A stretch of DNA of 64,000 bases from Phaeodactylum tricornutum CCAP 1055/1 (GCF_000150955.2 NC_011689.1:310001-374000), one strand, 5' to 3'; counted from the stretch's first letter, positions 40,162-50,725 are shown. The notes: generated by a model from the sequence alone, not told the origin. A program made the numbers and translations.

Positions 40162-41892
40162 TCACGCCTCCACATCGACCGCTGCCGCCGCGGCAACCGC
40201 GGGCACCGGTGATTCGGAACAACAGGACAACACCTGATAAGCGTGCGTCATGAGTGTTTCTTCATCGTTATATATATCCATCGTGACCCGCAGGACCCCC
40301 GGTGTACCGGCATCGCGCATGATTGGTTGCAGATCGACCAGGGGCGCCAACCGTGCGAGAATGATAATCGCCCCGATTTGCAAATCGACTTTATCCGCAT
40401 ACAAGTCAATGGATTTGGTCAAGGCAACCACAACCCCGGCTTGCCCCAATTCCATCAGAGCGGCTTCGCTGATACGGTCCGGCAATCGTAATATTCGTTG
40501 GAGAATAACAATGCCGTGCATCTGTACATCAACAAGTTCCGTAAAATTCTGCATGGCTCGGCCCAGAACCTTGAGTGATTTCGATTCGAGGATACCGCGC
40601 GTCTGCGAGGTATCGTGTTCGGTGAGATTGGCCAACAGGTTCAAGGCGGCATCCACCACATCGGGATCGTCGACGTGCTGTGTCAGTGCTTGTAAAACAA
40701 TAGGTATGCCGTGTTGCGCGGTGATCATTTGTACCACTTCCTGAACGTCTTCTCGAAAGGTTAAACTAGCCAAGGCGTAGCACCCGTAGGTTTGCACCAA
40801 CGCCGCATCACTGTGTCGTTGCATGGTTCGAAAAATGGCCGGTATTTGATCGGCCACGTAATTGGTCTCGAGCAGTTCATCTTCGCAGATGAATTTGCCT
40901 AGGGAAAAGACCGCTTGTTCTTGTAAATCCACGTCGTCGGGGTGTTGTTGCATGATGGACAATATGGCGTCCATGCCTCCGGCATTGCATATGGCGATTT
41001 CGATCCGTTCCGTGGCCGACTCGTTGAGGGGTAGATTCCCGAGTAGCTGACAAGCGTGTCGGAGTGCAGCAGTCGTGGTGGTCTTGGTATCGTGCGACCA
41101 GGTGGTCAAGACGCGCACAATCCCGGCAATCCCTCCCGTCACGCAAATGGGAACGCGGGCGTGGTTGTACCGAAAGGCCAAGGTCGAAAGTTCGTCCAAG
41201 GCGCGCGTGACGACGTGCGGGTCTGTACTGGAGGATACGTGGTTGACGAGCTTGCGGAGTGTGCCACTGAGAGTTACACCGGAGACGGCGTCGTGGAATT
41301 CGTCCCGTTCCAGTGGCGTGGGGAGTCGAGAGACTTGGTCCTGCGACTGTTCGTGGTTGTTGTTATTGTCGTCGTCGGCTTGCTCGAGCTGGGGAAAGAG
41401 TTGGAGTTTGTAAAAGTCGGACGCGTCTTGATCGCACAAGGGACACCGCCAAAAGGCGACGGCAGAAGGACAAAAGGCCTTCCACTTGGCGTAGCAATGT
41501 ACGTGAAAGCAGTGACCGCAAGTGGGAAGGGAACCAACCTTACTAGTAGGCATCAGGACGGTATCGAGACAAATTCCACAGAAGCCTGGAGGCACCACAG
41601 GATCCCACAAAGGCAACGACAACAACGGGTTGGTCACAGAGTCGTCGGGCACGGATCCAAACGTACCGTTCTCCGCTTTGGGTGAGGCGGATACGCGTGC
41701 GCGGACTTGCCGTTGCGGCCCTCCTTCCGCAATATCGTCGCGGTCTGCTGCGGGTCGTTTGTGACCGGACAGAGTAGTCCAGATCGATCCGACTCCACGC
41801 GCAATACGGGACGACAGCGATACGGCGGGTACTACCGCTTCCGGAAGCGGCAGTGGTGTCGCCATGGTGCGCTCGGAGCCGGCGGCGGGCAT
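40162..41892 (-). CDS. RING-finger protein with armadillo-type repeats
   Basis: 576 aa from the first ATG (41892). An upstream extension starts only with GTG. A RING-type zinc finger begins near residue 105 (CGIC, later CGHCFHVHC and CPLC), in H2-type spacing. It probably acts as an E3 ubiquitin ligase recruiting an E2. An acidic, Asn-rich spacer follows. The remaining 370 residues are helical repeats of armadillo style (LDELSTLAFRYNHARVPICVTGGIAGIVRVL, QEQAVFSLGKFICED, QTYGCYALASLTFRED, DAALNLLANLTEHD), a likely substrate-binding solenoid. RING-ARM architecture recalls plant U-box-ARM ligases but with a RING. It ends in an Ala-rich tail. Soluble, no membrane segment. Confidence 0.88.
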   Translation of the reverse strand: MPAAGSERTMATPLPLPEAVVPAVSLSSRIARGVGSIWTTLSGHKRPAADRDDIAEGGPQRQVRARVSASPKAENGTFGSVPDDSVTNPLLSLPLWDPVVPPGFCGICLDTVLMPTSKVGSLPTCGHCFHVHCYAKWKAFCPSAVAFWRCPLCDQDASDFYKLQLFPQLEQADDDNNNNHEQSQDQVSRLPTPLERDEFHDAVSGVTLSGTLRKLVNHVSSSTDPHVVTRALDELSTLAFRYNHARVPICVTGGIAGIVRVLTTWSHDTKTTTTAALRHACQLLGNLPLNESATERIEIAICNAGGMDAILSIMQQHPDDVDLQEQAVFSLGKFICEDELLETNYVADQIPAIFRTMQRHSDAALVQTYGCYALASLTFREDVQEVVQMITAQHGIPIVLQALTQHVDDPDVVDAALNLLANLTEHDTSQTRGILESKSLKVLGRAMQNFTELVDVQMHGIVILQRILRLPDRISEAALMELGQAGVVVALTKSIDLYADKVDLQIGAIIILARLAPLVDLQPIMRDAGTPGVLRVTMDIYNDEETLMTHAYQVLSCCSESPVPAVAAAAAVDVEA

Positions 41893-42047
41893 CCTGGAAG
41901 TGTGGTAGGGAAATCGTTCGGGAGGAGGGACGGCGAACGAAAAACCCTGGCAGTGGTCGTGCGTATTAGTAAGAACGGCAAGGCGCACGCGTCTAGATTG
42001 TACTGTTGTAATTATTGTGATACTGAATGCTCGAAATACGTATTCCT

Positions 42048-42056
42048 TGACTGTGA
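42048..42056. promoter_or_regulatory. TGACTGTGA element, RING-ARM promoter
   Basis: Exact TSACWGTSA match 156 bp upstream of the ATG at 41892. Confidence 0.4.
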
Positions 42057-42916
42057 GTATGTCCCTTCACGATCGATAGAGGTATTGCAGGGTAACTGTA
42101 GGTAAGGTACGTACCGAATGGATTTTGCGGGATATTTTTCTCGTTGACGCGGCGCCGCCCTCACTCTATCCAAAGTGAACGAATTGTAAGAGGTCTGTAG
42201 GTCACTGCATGCTGTCAACATACAAACAGACTTCAAAAGCACAGAGACCGATCCAAACCTCTCAGGAATACCGGTCGAGAGTTCTTCGTTCACAGTCGCA
42301 TAGTACTTATCGTTGTACTTATACGCAGTCGAAATGTGTTGATATCCCGAACAATAAGACCTCGGGGAGGAATCAATTAACCAACCAACCACCTTGCCGT
42401 AGAATACGGTTTACAGTTAGGAAGGAGCGTACCACCTACGGTGGGATACGGGCCGCGCAAGCGGTAGGAACCGGCCTGTTGAAGTAGACTTTCATTGTCA
42501 GTTCGTTTATCGTTGACGAAATACACGGGACTGCTACAATCTTAGACGAATACGAACCAATCAAACTTCCAATTCAAAGTTCGTTGAGTTTACAAACTAT
42601 AAATCAGGAGAAATGGAGGCTTCGGGTTCGCGGCGCTCATATCTTTCCAACAGGTTTTTTTGTTCGAGCTCCGGGGGCCTACTTCGGAAGCCTACTCTAC
42701 TAATAGGATCCCTTTGGAACGAACGTACGTACGTACGCTAACCGTTTCTGAACTGCGGGGATTCCCGCACGATCGTCGATCCCGAATGCGGCATCGAGAA
42801 TCGGTATGGACCCAGAGATGGAAACACACTCACTCACACGCAACACCTACACCATGGTCCAATCGACTTGCGAACAGCAACAGTCTTTTGCTAGTTGGTT
42901 AGTCGACAGATAGAGG

Positions 42917-42934
42917 CACACACACACACACACA
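42917..42934. repeat. (CA)9 microsatellite
   Basis: Nine CA units about 200 bp upstream of the homocysteine methyltransferase ATG. Confidence 0.9.
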
Positions 42935-43133
42935 ATGGTATCAAGACCTTCCTTACTGTTGACACGAATAGAATAGAAGACAGGAAACACGGCAATATAT
43001 TCTAGAATCAGGCAACAGCACCAAAGTGTTTGGCGTTGCCAACTCTCTGGTGACAGTGGATACCCTCGACTGCAGCTTAACCAACTGGAAACGAGCAGCG
43101 CGACGTAGCGCACACCCTTCCATTCTTACCTCC

Positions 43134-44390
43134 ATGGTCCGACCAAGTATCGACTACTACCTCCCACAGATGCCGTCTTTGCTTCAAGATTGGTTCACGT
43201 CTCCCGACTCCGCTTCCCACACGGATCGAATTCTAGTGTTGGATGGAGGCGTCAGTACGCATTTGGAGTCGAACCTGTCGTCCACCAACGCGGACTCCGC
43301 TTCGTCCGACAAACTGTCGTGCCGGACGTGTGCGTTCCCGCATCGAGAATTGTGGTCCAGTAGTCTCTTACTCTCCGAATCGGGTCGTCGCCTCGTCCGG
43401 CAAGGTCACGATGATTGGCTCCGAGCCGGAGCCAACGTTCTCTCGACAGTCACGTACCAGTGTCACTACCAAGCTGCGTATTGGCCTAAAGGGAAGATGG
43501 CGACGAACGATAAGGATAGCCGAGTAATGGACGACGCCGTCGTGAATACTTTGTGGAACGACGGGGTAGAAATTGCCCAACAAGCGGTGAAAGACTATTG
43601 TCACAATCAACAGCGACCGCACACTCTCCGTCAGCCAGAGCTCGAGACGTCCTCCGTCCCGCGTTACGTCGTGGCCTCCTCGGGTTGTTACGGAGCCATT
43701 CTGGCCAATGGTGCCGAATACACGGGAAATTATGGACCCGTGACGGTGGATGATTTGGTACACTTTCACCGACGCAAGGTGCGGCGTGCCGTACAACTGC
43801 ATCCCGACGGGATCGCCATTGAAACCGTACCAAGTTTGCTCGAGTGCCACGCACTCGTGCAACTGTTTCAACCAACCAACGGAGCAGCGCCAATGTTGTT
43901 GAATAAGACTGCGTGCTGGATTTCCTTAAGTTGTCGGAACGAACGCGAATTGAACGACGGAACGCCGTTGGTCGCAGCACTCAACGTGCTGTCGCAGATT
44001 CCCTGTACCGCAGTCTCCGCTTGGGGTCTTAATTGCTGTTCCGTAACACACCTTCCCGCCTTGGTCCGCATTCTCACGCAACACGTGGCGCAAGAAGCGA
44101 GTGGCAAACACCGACGCGGCTTGGTACTGTACCCCAACAGTGGCGAGCTGTGGGATGCGGTCACGGGCACCTGGCACACGGGCACGGGCTGTACCGCGCC
44201 CGCCGCCATGGCGTCGGAAATCGTGGCTGTCCTACGAACAGTCGAAGACGAGTGGCGACGCCATCGTCCCACCGATCCGACGCCGTCCATCCTAATTGGC
44301 GGCTGCTGCCGGACGAGTCCCGCTACCATTGCGGCACTTCGCGTGCTCGTGGACGACCATTTGCAACAAGAGTACAAGGGATGGTTTTGA
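43134..44390 (+). CDS. homocysteine S-methyltransferase family protein
   Basis: 418 aa from the first ATG (43134). The frame is open further upstream but begins with GTG. It opens with ILVLDGGVSTHLE, the (beta/alpha)8 barrel start of the Pfam S-methyl_trans family. Then come GANVLSTVTYQ, SSGCYGAILANGAEYTGNYG, IAIETVPSLLECHA and CWISLSC. Zinc-ligand cysteines are present as GLNCC and the closing GGCCRTSP. These enzymes transfer a methyl group from S-methylmethionine (or betaine) to homocysteine, making methionine. S-methylmethionine is the likelier donor for an alga, by analogy with plant HMT. There is a polar insert of about 25 residues after TYQCHYQ. Cytosolic, no intron. It converges with the exchanger gene 142 bp away. 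Confidence 0.9.
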   Translation: MVRPSIDYYLPQMPSLLQDWFTSPDSASHTDRILVLDGGVSTHLESNLSSTNADSASSDKLSCRTCAFPHRELWSSSLLLSESGRRLVRQGHDDWLRAGANVLSTVTYQCHYQAAYWPKGKMATNDKDSRVMDDAVVNTLWNDGVEIAQQAVKDYCHNQQRPHTLRQPELETSSVPRYVVASSGCYGAILANGAEYTGNYGPVTVDDLVHFHRRKVRRAVQLHPDGIAIETVPSLLECHALVQLFQPTNGAAPMLLNKTACWISLSCRNERELNDGTPLVAALNVLSQIPCTAVSAWGLNCCSVTHLPALVRILTQHVAQEASGKHRRGLVLYPNSGELWDAVTGTWHTGTGCTAPAAMASEIVAVLRTVEDEWRRHRPTDPTPSILIGGCCRTSPATIAALRVLVDDHLQQEYKGWF

Positions 44391-44531
44391 ATCTTCCACG
44401 TTTTACCGAAACGGAGTGGTCGATTAAAGCGAAAGACTCGCTTTTGTATCATTATTAGTACTGTGTCACGCTTATCGTTATGCAATGTTTTAGAAGCCTT
44501 CCGGGGTCGAGCTGCGCAGTCGTCCCTTGCG

Positions 44532-46694
44532 TTATACCTCCTTTTCCTGGCCATACTTGGAATACTGTAGGGAAATCGACGTTACCAAGTATACCGTGTA
44601 TAGAGTCAAGGCAATGTAGCCGTAATTTTTGGGAATGGTCCCGATTTCTCCAAAAAATAGCCCGGTCGCGATGATGGTCACCGAATTCAATACAATAAAC
44701 AAAAAACCCGTCACGACCGACGGCGACAGCGACACTTGGAATTCGCTCTGTCCGGTTTGGGCCGCCAACCGCCCAAAGCCCAACCCCAGGCCCATGAGAA
44801 TGTTGAAAAACGGGCCGGCGAAACAGGCCGTCATGGCCATGTTGGCCAACCCTTTACGAGCCATGGTAACGTTGGCACTCAAATCGCCCATGGAATTACC
44901 CCAGGCCAGTATGGTAAGGCCAACAATCGGACCGGGTATCCGCAACACGATGCCGATGAAATCAAGGAGTGACACGAGCATATCGGCAATGGTATCAATC
45001 CAGGTGGCTCCAACGACGAATCCGTACAAGGCAATGGGTGTCGCAACCGACAGAGCCATGTTGCCTTGTCCACCAGGAGCGTACCGCAGCACCAGCAGCG
45101 CTGCCAGTACCATGATACCCCAAAAAATCCCAAAGGCCGTCCCCAGGACGTTCGTGTCGTGACTCCGGTACATGTAAAACGCCAACCATACGGGTGATAG
45201 CGCCAATGACAAGGCCACTAGAGCACGCACGTAGTACCCCTCACAGGGAATGGCAACGGTTGCTTTGCGTAAAACGGTAAAGGGAAATTCGGCAATCAAC
45301 AAAATCTTGGAGACGAGGCCGACGTCGGCATTGTAGACAATGTCCTCCCACGTTTGCTCCGCGTGTTTTCGCAACTCACTGTACCCGTCCTGTAGCGCCC
45401 CGGACCAGTTGGATGCGGAAAAGCCGGGACTGCCATCTTCCACGCAGGTCCGATCCACGGCGTCTTCCAGCATGTTGTAGTGGTGCGCGATTCCCCCTTC
45501 GGTGGTGGAATCCAGACGTTCCGGTGTCGGCGCGTGACCGTGCAAAATGCCTTGCGATCCGTGCAGGCGGACCGGTCGATCGTCCGCCAAGTCTTCCGAC
45601 TCGACTCCCCATCCGGTGGTCCGGGGATCGTTGTCGTAATTGGAAAGAGCCGTGAGAAACTGGTCCAAGCCGTGGGATGGTGTGTTGGACGATAGCGATG
45701 GCCCGACGGCCGGGTTGGCCCCGGGCACCGCGGAACCATCGGCTTCGACGCGGCGCCGTTCCGCCAATTCTCGTTCACGTTCGCGATCGTCGGCTTGTCG
45801 ACTGCGTCGGGGGAGCACGACGGCACGGTGGTAGACGTCGGCGGCGAGGACGAGGACGACAAAGACGAAATAGAGGGTAAGGAATATGGTGATACTATCC
45901 GGTCCCATGGTCCCGGAGGCGAGTCGGTACCAGACGACGGCAATGGCAACGAGGAGAGCCGCTACGTCACGCACGAGTGCCCCGCGACAGGGAACTCCAC
46001 CAGCGACGAGCACGACGAGTGCCGAAACGACCGAACCAATCACCATGGCGGCTCCGGTGAGGGCTCCCAAACTGAGCTGGTAACCGTTGACGGGGTCGGT
46101 GGTAATGGCGGCGACGGTGGCGCTCACGTCGGCGGCACCGTTGCCGAGGGCCAACAAGGAAACTCCGGCAAAGCGCGGGGGGAGTCCCAGTTTGAAGGAG
46201 AACATTTCCAAAGCGGGTGAAAAGAACTCTTCCGCGGTGCTCCCGAGCATCCGGAAGAGCAAGACCATCCAGAACAATAGGAAAGGACTAAGGATTGCCG
46301 TCCACGTGGTGGCAGAGAACGAACTTGCCGATCCACAAAAGACAAAGGGAGCCCAGAGTCCGTCGCCGAGATTGCATTCGCGGGCAAACTGACAACGATC
46401 GGCACCGGGTTCCGTAGTCACGTCGAAGATGTAGTGGCAGGAATACGACGTGTAATCGGTGGGAGTCGCATCGTCTGTGTTTTGTTGGAGCACACGAGCC
46501 GTGTACCAGTTGTGACTCCCCACCGCTGTGGATGTGGAGACGTTTCCTGGTCCGTAGACGAGTGAGAGTACAGCCAAGAGTGCGACGGATACCAAGGCGA
46601 GTGAGATGGCGAGCTTGGTGTGAAAGGCCTGTGTCTGCGCATCGATTCGTCCCACGGGAGCCGTCCGGTACGGACGTAAAACTGACTTCGTCAT
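44532..46694 (-). CDS. cation/Ca2+ exchanger (CaCA superfamily, NCLX/CCX-like)
   Basis: 720 aa from the first ATG (46694). Two Na_Ca_ex domains are separated by a long cytosolic loop rich in Arg, Asp and Ser. The first alpha repeat reads GVSLLALGNGAADVSATVAA and the second GLTILAWGNSMGDLSANVTMARKG. These are the GNG/GNS-type ion-binding helices of the NCKX/NCLX/CCX branch. There are about 11-13 membrane helices, including an N-terminal one that may be a signal anchor. A Cys-containing lumenal loop (HYIFDVTTEPGADRCQFARECNLGDG) is typical of CCX and NCLX proteins. It would exchange Ca2+ against Na+, K+ or H+ at the mitochondrial inner, vacuolar or plasma membrane. Ion preference cannot be told. 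It shares a 408-bp divergent promoter with PRMT7. Confidence 0.9.
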   Translation of the reverse strand: MTKSVLRPYRTAPVGRIDAQTQAFHTKLAISLALVSVALLAVLSLVYGPGNVSTSTAVGSHNWYTARVLQQNTDDATPTDYTSYSCHYIFDVTTEPGADRCQFARECNLGDGLWAPFVFCGSASSFSATTWTAILSPFLLFWMVLLFRMLGSTAEEFFSPALEMFSFKLGLPPRFAGVSLLALGNGAADVSATVAAITTDPVNGYQLSLGALTGAAMVIGSVVSALVVLVAGGVPCRGALVRDVAALLVAIAVVWYRLASGTMGPDSITIFLTLYFVFVVLVLAADVYHRAVVLPRRSRQADDRERERELAERRRVEADGSAVPGANPAVGPSLSSNTPSHGLDQFLTALSNYDNDPRTTGWGVESEDLADDRPVRLHGSQGILHGHAPTPERLDSTTEGGIAHHYNMLEDAVDRTCVEDGSPGFSASNWSGALQDGYSELRKHAEQTWEDIVYNADVGLVSKILLIAEFPFTVLRKATVAIPCEGYYVRALVALSLALSPVWLAFYMYRSHDTNVLGTAFGIFWGIMVLAALLVLRYAPGGQGNMALSVATPIALYGFVVGATWIDTIADMLVSLLDFIGIVLRIPGPIVGLTILAWGNSMGDLSANVTMARKGLANMAMTACFAGPFFNILMGLGLGFGRLAAQTGQSEFQVSLSPSVVTGFLFIVLNSVTIIATGLFFGEIGTIPKNYGYIALTLYTVYLVTSISLQYSKYGQEKEV

Positions 46695-47102
46695 GAAGAG
46701 GAAGAGGATCCCAAGTTCAATTACGGGATGCACTCTCTCGTCTTTGTAGAAAGTGTGGTCACCGAGCGAGTACAGCGATCCAGTTTGGACTTTCGAAACC
46801 TGCCCCAAGGATTTCGCTGTCGAGAGGGAATCACAGATAAATTATATAGGCACTACGAGTTGTTCTCGTTCACTGTCATAAATCGACGCAGAAAACCCGT
46901 AGCGCGTTCCAAATCCATTAAGTATGGGTCGTGTTTTGGAGGCATCGGTACTGAAATGTTATATATAAAATATCTGTCGGATGTCGCCTTCTATTCCACG
47001 AATAAACAATCTAACCCCGAACACTTTGAGGACCAACGACGACGGTTCCCATTATTTGGCTTCGTTTGAAGATCTTATGGACCACACACACTCACACACA
47101 CC
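46695..47102. other. divergent promoter, exchanger and PRMT7
   Basis: 408 bp between divergent starts. A single palindromic 9-mer at 46870-46878 lies 175 bp from one ATG and 224 bp from the other, followed by AT-rich sequence. Confidence 0.5.
46870..46878. promoter_or_regulatory. TCACTGTCA element in a divergent promoter
   Basis: Exact TSACWGTSA match. Being palindromic, it could serve both directions. Confidence 0.4.
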
Positions 47103-49547
47103 ATGGCGACGACGACGGATACCGAGACCGTGGACGACAGCACTACCCACAATAACATTCTCGAGCGAGCCTTTCAAACAGCCCGGTATAACGAAATCGT
47201 CACCGTCACCCTCGAAGATGGCGTGACGGAAGTCTCGCTTGTGCCGTGCTTGGACGAAACCAATGGTAACGTCCAGTGGAATCCTTTGCCGCTCCCCGAC
47301 ACAAACTCATCCTCCGTCGATGACGATGGCAGTGATAACAACGAGTCCTTCCGAATAGGCGTGCGGCGACACCTGCAAACCAAACGGTGGATATTCCCCA
47401 TGCTTAACGATACGGTACGGAACGATTTGTACCAAAAGGCCATTGACCGGGCCGTAACGTATCTGTCCGGATCGCAATCGGAGGACACGATGTGGCACGT
47501 TTGGGACGTTGGCACCGGCACGGGGCTGTTGGGGATGATGGCAGCCACGGCAATCAGGAAAAATGATCGACCCGATACCGACGTCCAACGGAGCCGCGAT
47601 GGGGGCGTCAAAGTGGTCCGTGCGTTCGAAATGTCCGCCCCCATGGCCATGGTGGCGCGCCAAACGGTTCGGGACAATCATTTAGCCGATCGCGTACACG
47701 TCCACAACGCCCATTCGGCTCAAATAGCACCACTCCACGCAACCCGTGATGCTACTGATCGGATGCCCGGCGGCGACGATATCGACGACGTTTCTACGCG
47801 CACTCCGTCCGTACTATTGTGTGTTTCGGAATTGCTCGAAGACGGCTTGCTGGGGGAAGGTTGGCTGCCCGCAATACGGGACGTCTGGAATCGACATTGG
47901 TCACCACAGTCCCACCACCACTGCCACCATATGAAGAAAGCAATTATTATTCCACAACAGGCCCGTGTATACGCGCAAGCGGTGACGGCGGACAACGATT
48001 GGATCTCCATGTACTACCCACCGACCCGTCAACACGGTAACGCCACGTCCATGTCATTGACTTTGGATGCACAGGGCACATCCTTGGTGGACATGCCCGT
48101 CGTGAGGATTCCCCTACACGCCCGCACCCTGCTGCATACGCCGGTAGACCCCAACGACTGTACTCGTCGACCACCCGCTCTTCGAGTGCTCTCGGATCCG
48201 TTCAAGGCTCTGGATATTTCGGTACAACGGGACATAATTCCCGGACCGGAAGGGCAGGCCTGCACTCTTTTGGTACCCGTGACGCACTCCGGAACCGTGC
48301 ACGGGTTTTTGGTGTGGTGGGAACTCGATTTGTGGACCGCGCACGACAACGACGACGATACGTTGACGTATTCTACAAGTCCCCACACCGGGATGGCTTG
48401 GCAGGATCATTGGCATGTTGTTTTGCACGTCTTACGGGATACTCAAAAAGTGCAAAAGGGCGAGACTATGACAGTACAGGCTTCGCACGACGATACGGCA
48501 ATTACACTGTTGCCTATAATTTCGGCACCGGCCCCACCACCGTCCAAGCGTATCCGCACGGAACCAAACTCCGGCCATCACGCCCTCATCACACCTTCAC
48601 GAGCCTTGCAACTAAACGATACTGCCCGGGCCTCCTTTCTCGACCAGGCCATCACCCATGCACTAAGTGTAAAAGGACCGGACCAACTGGTGTTGGATGT
48701 TTCGGACTTTAGTTGGTGCGCCATTGTGGCGGCTCGTCAGGGCGCCACGCAGGTAGTATCGTTGGAAGCTAGTAGTAGCAATACCAGTCTACCCCACACG
48801 ACCGCTCGTGTCGCTCAGCTCGGCAACCAATTGCCGCGTGCCCCCCATGGCCGATTCGAAATACTACAGGCCCACGCTGAGCAACTGACGATCTCGGCCT
48901 TGGGTGATGTTCCCGCAGATATAGTTGTGGCTGAACCCTACTACGAGCTGTTAGAGAACTGGCATCTGGAGGAAGCTATCAATTACTACAACTTAGTTCG
49001 AGCCTTGCGGCGCACCAAGCTCATCACACCCGACGCGTGTGTCATTCCGTCCATCTGTCGCGTCATGGGCTGCGCGATCCAGAGTGATCAACTGCGATCA
49101 GCCTACCGAGCCTGTGGCGACGAAAAAGGCAAAATTCACGGTCTCGACCACCAATACGTTAACGCCATCGGCGCCGATTTCCACCAGTACAACTTGAACC
49201 TTCCCATGTGGCAATACGAGTACCAAATGTTGTCCGCACCGAGCGTCCTTGCCACTCTGGACTACAGGAGTCCCGGTAACGGTCCAGTTCGTGGTGAAGC
49301 GCAGATGCCATTCACCGCCAAGGGGCGTTGCGACGCCTTGCTGATCTGGGTCGAATACTCGGCAGTGGCCGACTGTACACTTTGCTACACCACCAACAAC
49401 CACTTCCACCATCAAGCGGTGCGTATGCTGCCCACGTCATGGATCGTAGACCCGTCGGAAATGTCCAAAACCGCCTTAATTTGTCAGAGTCAAATCGGTG
49501 GTCTCGATCCGTTCAATTGTCATTCATTTGAGGTACAGATTGCATGA
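47103..49547 (+). CDS. PRMT7: protein arginine methyltransferase 7-like (two methyltransferase modules)
   Basis: 814 aa, no intron, ATG in a CACCATGG context. The N-terminal module opens with NGNVQWNPL (compare the T-G-x-V-x-W entry of PRMT7). It has motif I WDVGTGTGLLGMMA near residue 136, the acidic ribose contact in VVRAFEMSAPMA and the double-E-like loop CVSELLEDGLLGEGWLP. The C-terminal module repeats the fold with LVLDVSDFSWCAIVAARQGA and DIVVAEPYYELLENWHLEEA, as in PRMT7's degenerate second half. PRMT7 is the type III enzyme making monomethylarginine, on histones and RNA-binding proteins among others. At 814 aa it is longer than human PRMT7 (692 aa), owing to loop insertions. Nuclear or cytosolic. 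Confidence 0.9.
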   Translation: MATTTDTETVDDSTTHNNILERAFQTARYNEIVTVTLEDGVTEVSLVPCLDETNGNVQWNPLPLPDTNSSSVDDDGSDNNESFRIGVRRHLQTKRWIFPMLNDTVRNDLYQKAIDRAVTYLSGSQSEDTMWHVWDVGTGTGLLGMMAATAIRKNDRPDTDVQRSRDGGVKVVRAFEMSAPMAMVARQTVRDNHLADRVHVHNAHSAQIAPLHATRDATDRMPGGDDIDDVSTRTPSVLLCVSELLEDGLLGEGWLPAIRDVWNRHWSPQSHHHCHHMKKAIIIPQQARVYAQAVTADNDWISMYYPPTRQHGNATSMSLTLDAQGTSLVDMPVVRIPLHARTLLHTPVDPNDCTRRPPALRVLSDPFKALDISVQRDIIPGPEGQACTLLVPVTHSGTVHGFLVWWELDLWTAHDNDDDTLTYSTSPHTGMAWQDHWHVVLHVLRDTQKVQKGETMTVQASHDDTAITLLPIISAPAPPPSKRIRTEPNSGHHALITPSRALQLNDTARASFLDQAITHALSVKGPDQLVLDVSDFSWCAIVAARQGATQVVSLEASSSNTSLPHTTARVAQLGNQLPRAPHGRFEILQAHAEQLTISALGDVPADIVVAEPYYELLENWHLEEAINYYNLVRALRRTKLITPDACVIPSICRVMGCAIQSDQLRSAYRACGDEKGKIHGLDHQYVNAIGADFHQYNLNLPMWQYEYQMLSAPSVLATLDYRSPGNGPVRGEAQMPFTAKGRCDALLIWVEYSAVADCTLCYTTNNHFHHQAVRMLPTSWIVDPSEMSKTALICQSQIGGLDPFNCHSFEVQIA

Positions 49548-49573
49548 GACAACGAAACATGCAACCTACATAT

Positions 49574-50725
49574 TCAACTTCGACACTCATCGTTCGCTAC
49601 CTCCACCGGGCAACTTTCCTTCAACTCGTTCAAGGATATTTCCACGTCGACGTATTCCAAATTCAGGGCACGGTGCAGAATCGATTTGTACACCTGAATT
49701 TCTGGACACAATTCACGGCAAAGAAGAGTCGTCGCCGTTTCCGATAACATACGATCGGCATCGGATTTTTTTCCAGCAGACGAATTGCGCGTGGGAAAGG
49801 CATCCGTGACCGTTTCGTTACCACCAATTGCGCGTTCGGTTGAATTCCAATCGGATTCCAAATGCTCGGTCCGGATGATTAACAGTTTGGCGTCTGACGG
49901 CACTTGATTCATAAAGTATCCAAAGTTGTAGTAGTTGTGTCGGACCATGGGTCGTATTCCACGAATGGCCGCGTGCGCCCGATCTTTACAAACTTTCGAT
50001 GCGATGCCGTCGTCCGCCAAGCCCTGTTCGGCCAAATCATTGAGGGTGGGAAAGGGACAATCTAGAAAGAGCGCTTTGCGTTCTTCGTACATGTAACTGT
50101 TCGGATCCAGATGGATACCCGGACGTTCGTAGGTAAACCAGGATTGCATCCTCGCCAGAGGATTGCGGACGACCATGAGGTAGTACGCCATGTCGTCGTA
50201 ACAGTCGTTGATGTAATTGTGCAGGACGTTTGTAACGGAGCGCGGCAATCGTCCCCCCGGATTCGCGATGCTCTCATTCCCTGTTGGTTGCTGGCAGTCG
50301 TACCGGAAACCGAGTAGACAGCTCAGGGTACTTCCTGCGGTCTTGCCCACGTGGACGAAACATACGCGTTCGTCGGGTGGACCTCGCGCTTGGAAAGCGG
50401 CAATTTTCGTGGCCCAAACGGGGGGCGGCAAACCCGATCGAATCTTGTAGGCCGATTCCGTGGCAGGATCAGCAGCGTCGCGGTACTTGACCGTAACCTT
50501 TTTTTCGACTATCGGCCATACGTCTTGCCAATCTCTCGTGGGAGTTGGTCTTTCGATCGTGCGAGCTCTCGTTCCAAGAGTCGCACCAGTCGTCAACGAG
50601 GACGATACCAGACCCAAGACTTGGACTTCCAGCTCCTCCAGACTCCACCAAAGCCTGCAGGACGACAGCAGACACATTAGTATTCCCATGATGCACAGGG
50701 TCCCAGTGCGGTTTAGAGGGACCAT
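49574..50725 (-). CDS. type II membrane sulfotransferase-like protein
   Basis: 383 aa from the first ATG (50725). A longer frame begins at a TTG. A short cytosolic tail is followed by a signal anchor (LCIMGILMCLLSSCRLWW) and then a lumenal domain. FVHVGKTAGSTLSCLLGFRYDC contains the PAPS 5'-phosphosulfate loop (KTAGSTL). YYLMVVRNPLARMQSWFTYERPG gives the 3'-phosphate contact (R plus S). A late Cys cluster (CRELCPEIQVYK) may form a disulfide. The family resembles Golgi carbohydrate sulfotransferases (Sulfotransfer_2 type). Diatoms sulfate cell-wall and secreted polysaccharides, which is a plausible context but inference. The 3' end lies 26 bp from the end of PRMT7 (convergent). Confidence 0.82.
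   Translation of the reverse strand: MVPLNRTGTLCIMGILMCLLSSCRLWWSLEELEVQVLGLVSSSLTTGATLGTRARTIERPTPTRDWQDVWPIVEKKVTVKYRDAADPATESAYKIRSGLPPPVWATKIAAFQARGPPDERVCFVHVGKTAGSTLSCLLGFRYDCQQPTGNESIANPGGRLPRSVTNVLHNYINDCYDDMAYYLMVVRNPLARMQSWFTYERPGIHLDPNSYMYEERKALFLDCPFPTLNDLAEQGLADDGIASKVCKDRAHAAIRGIRPMVRHNYYNFGYFMNQVPSDAKLLIIRTEHLESDWNSTERAIGGNETVTDAFPTRNSSAGKKSDADRMLSETATTLLCRELCPEIQVYKSILHRALNLEYVDVEISLNELKESCPVEVANDECRS

Larger units (their letters stand above)
41893..43133. other. divergent intergenic region with microsatellites
   Basis: 1.24 kb between the RING-ARM gene and the homocysteine methyltransferase. It contains the 9-mer at 42048-42056, an (ACGT)n run at 42723-42737, a (CA)9 run at 42917-42934 and a one-mismatch TGACAGTGG near 43050. 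Short frames are not convincing. Confidence 0.45.
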
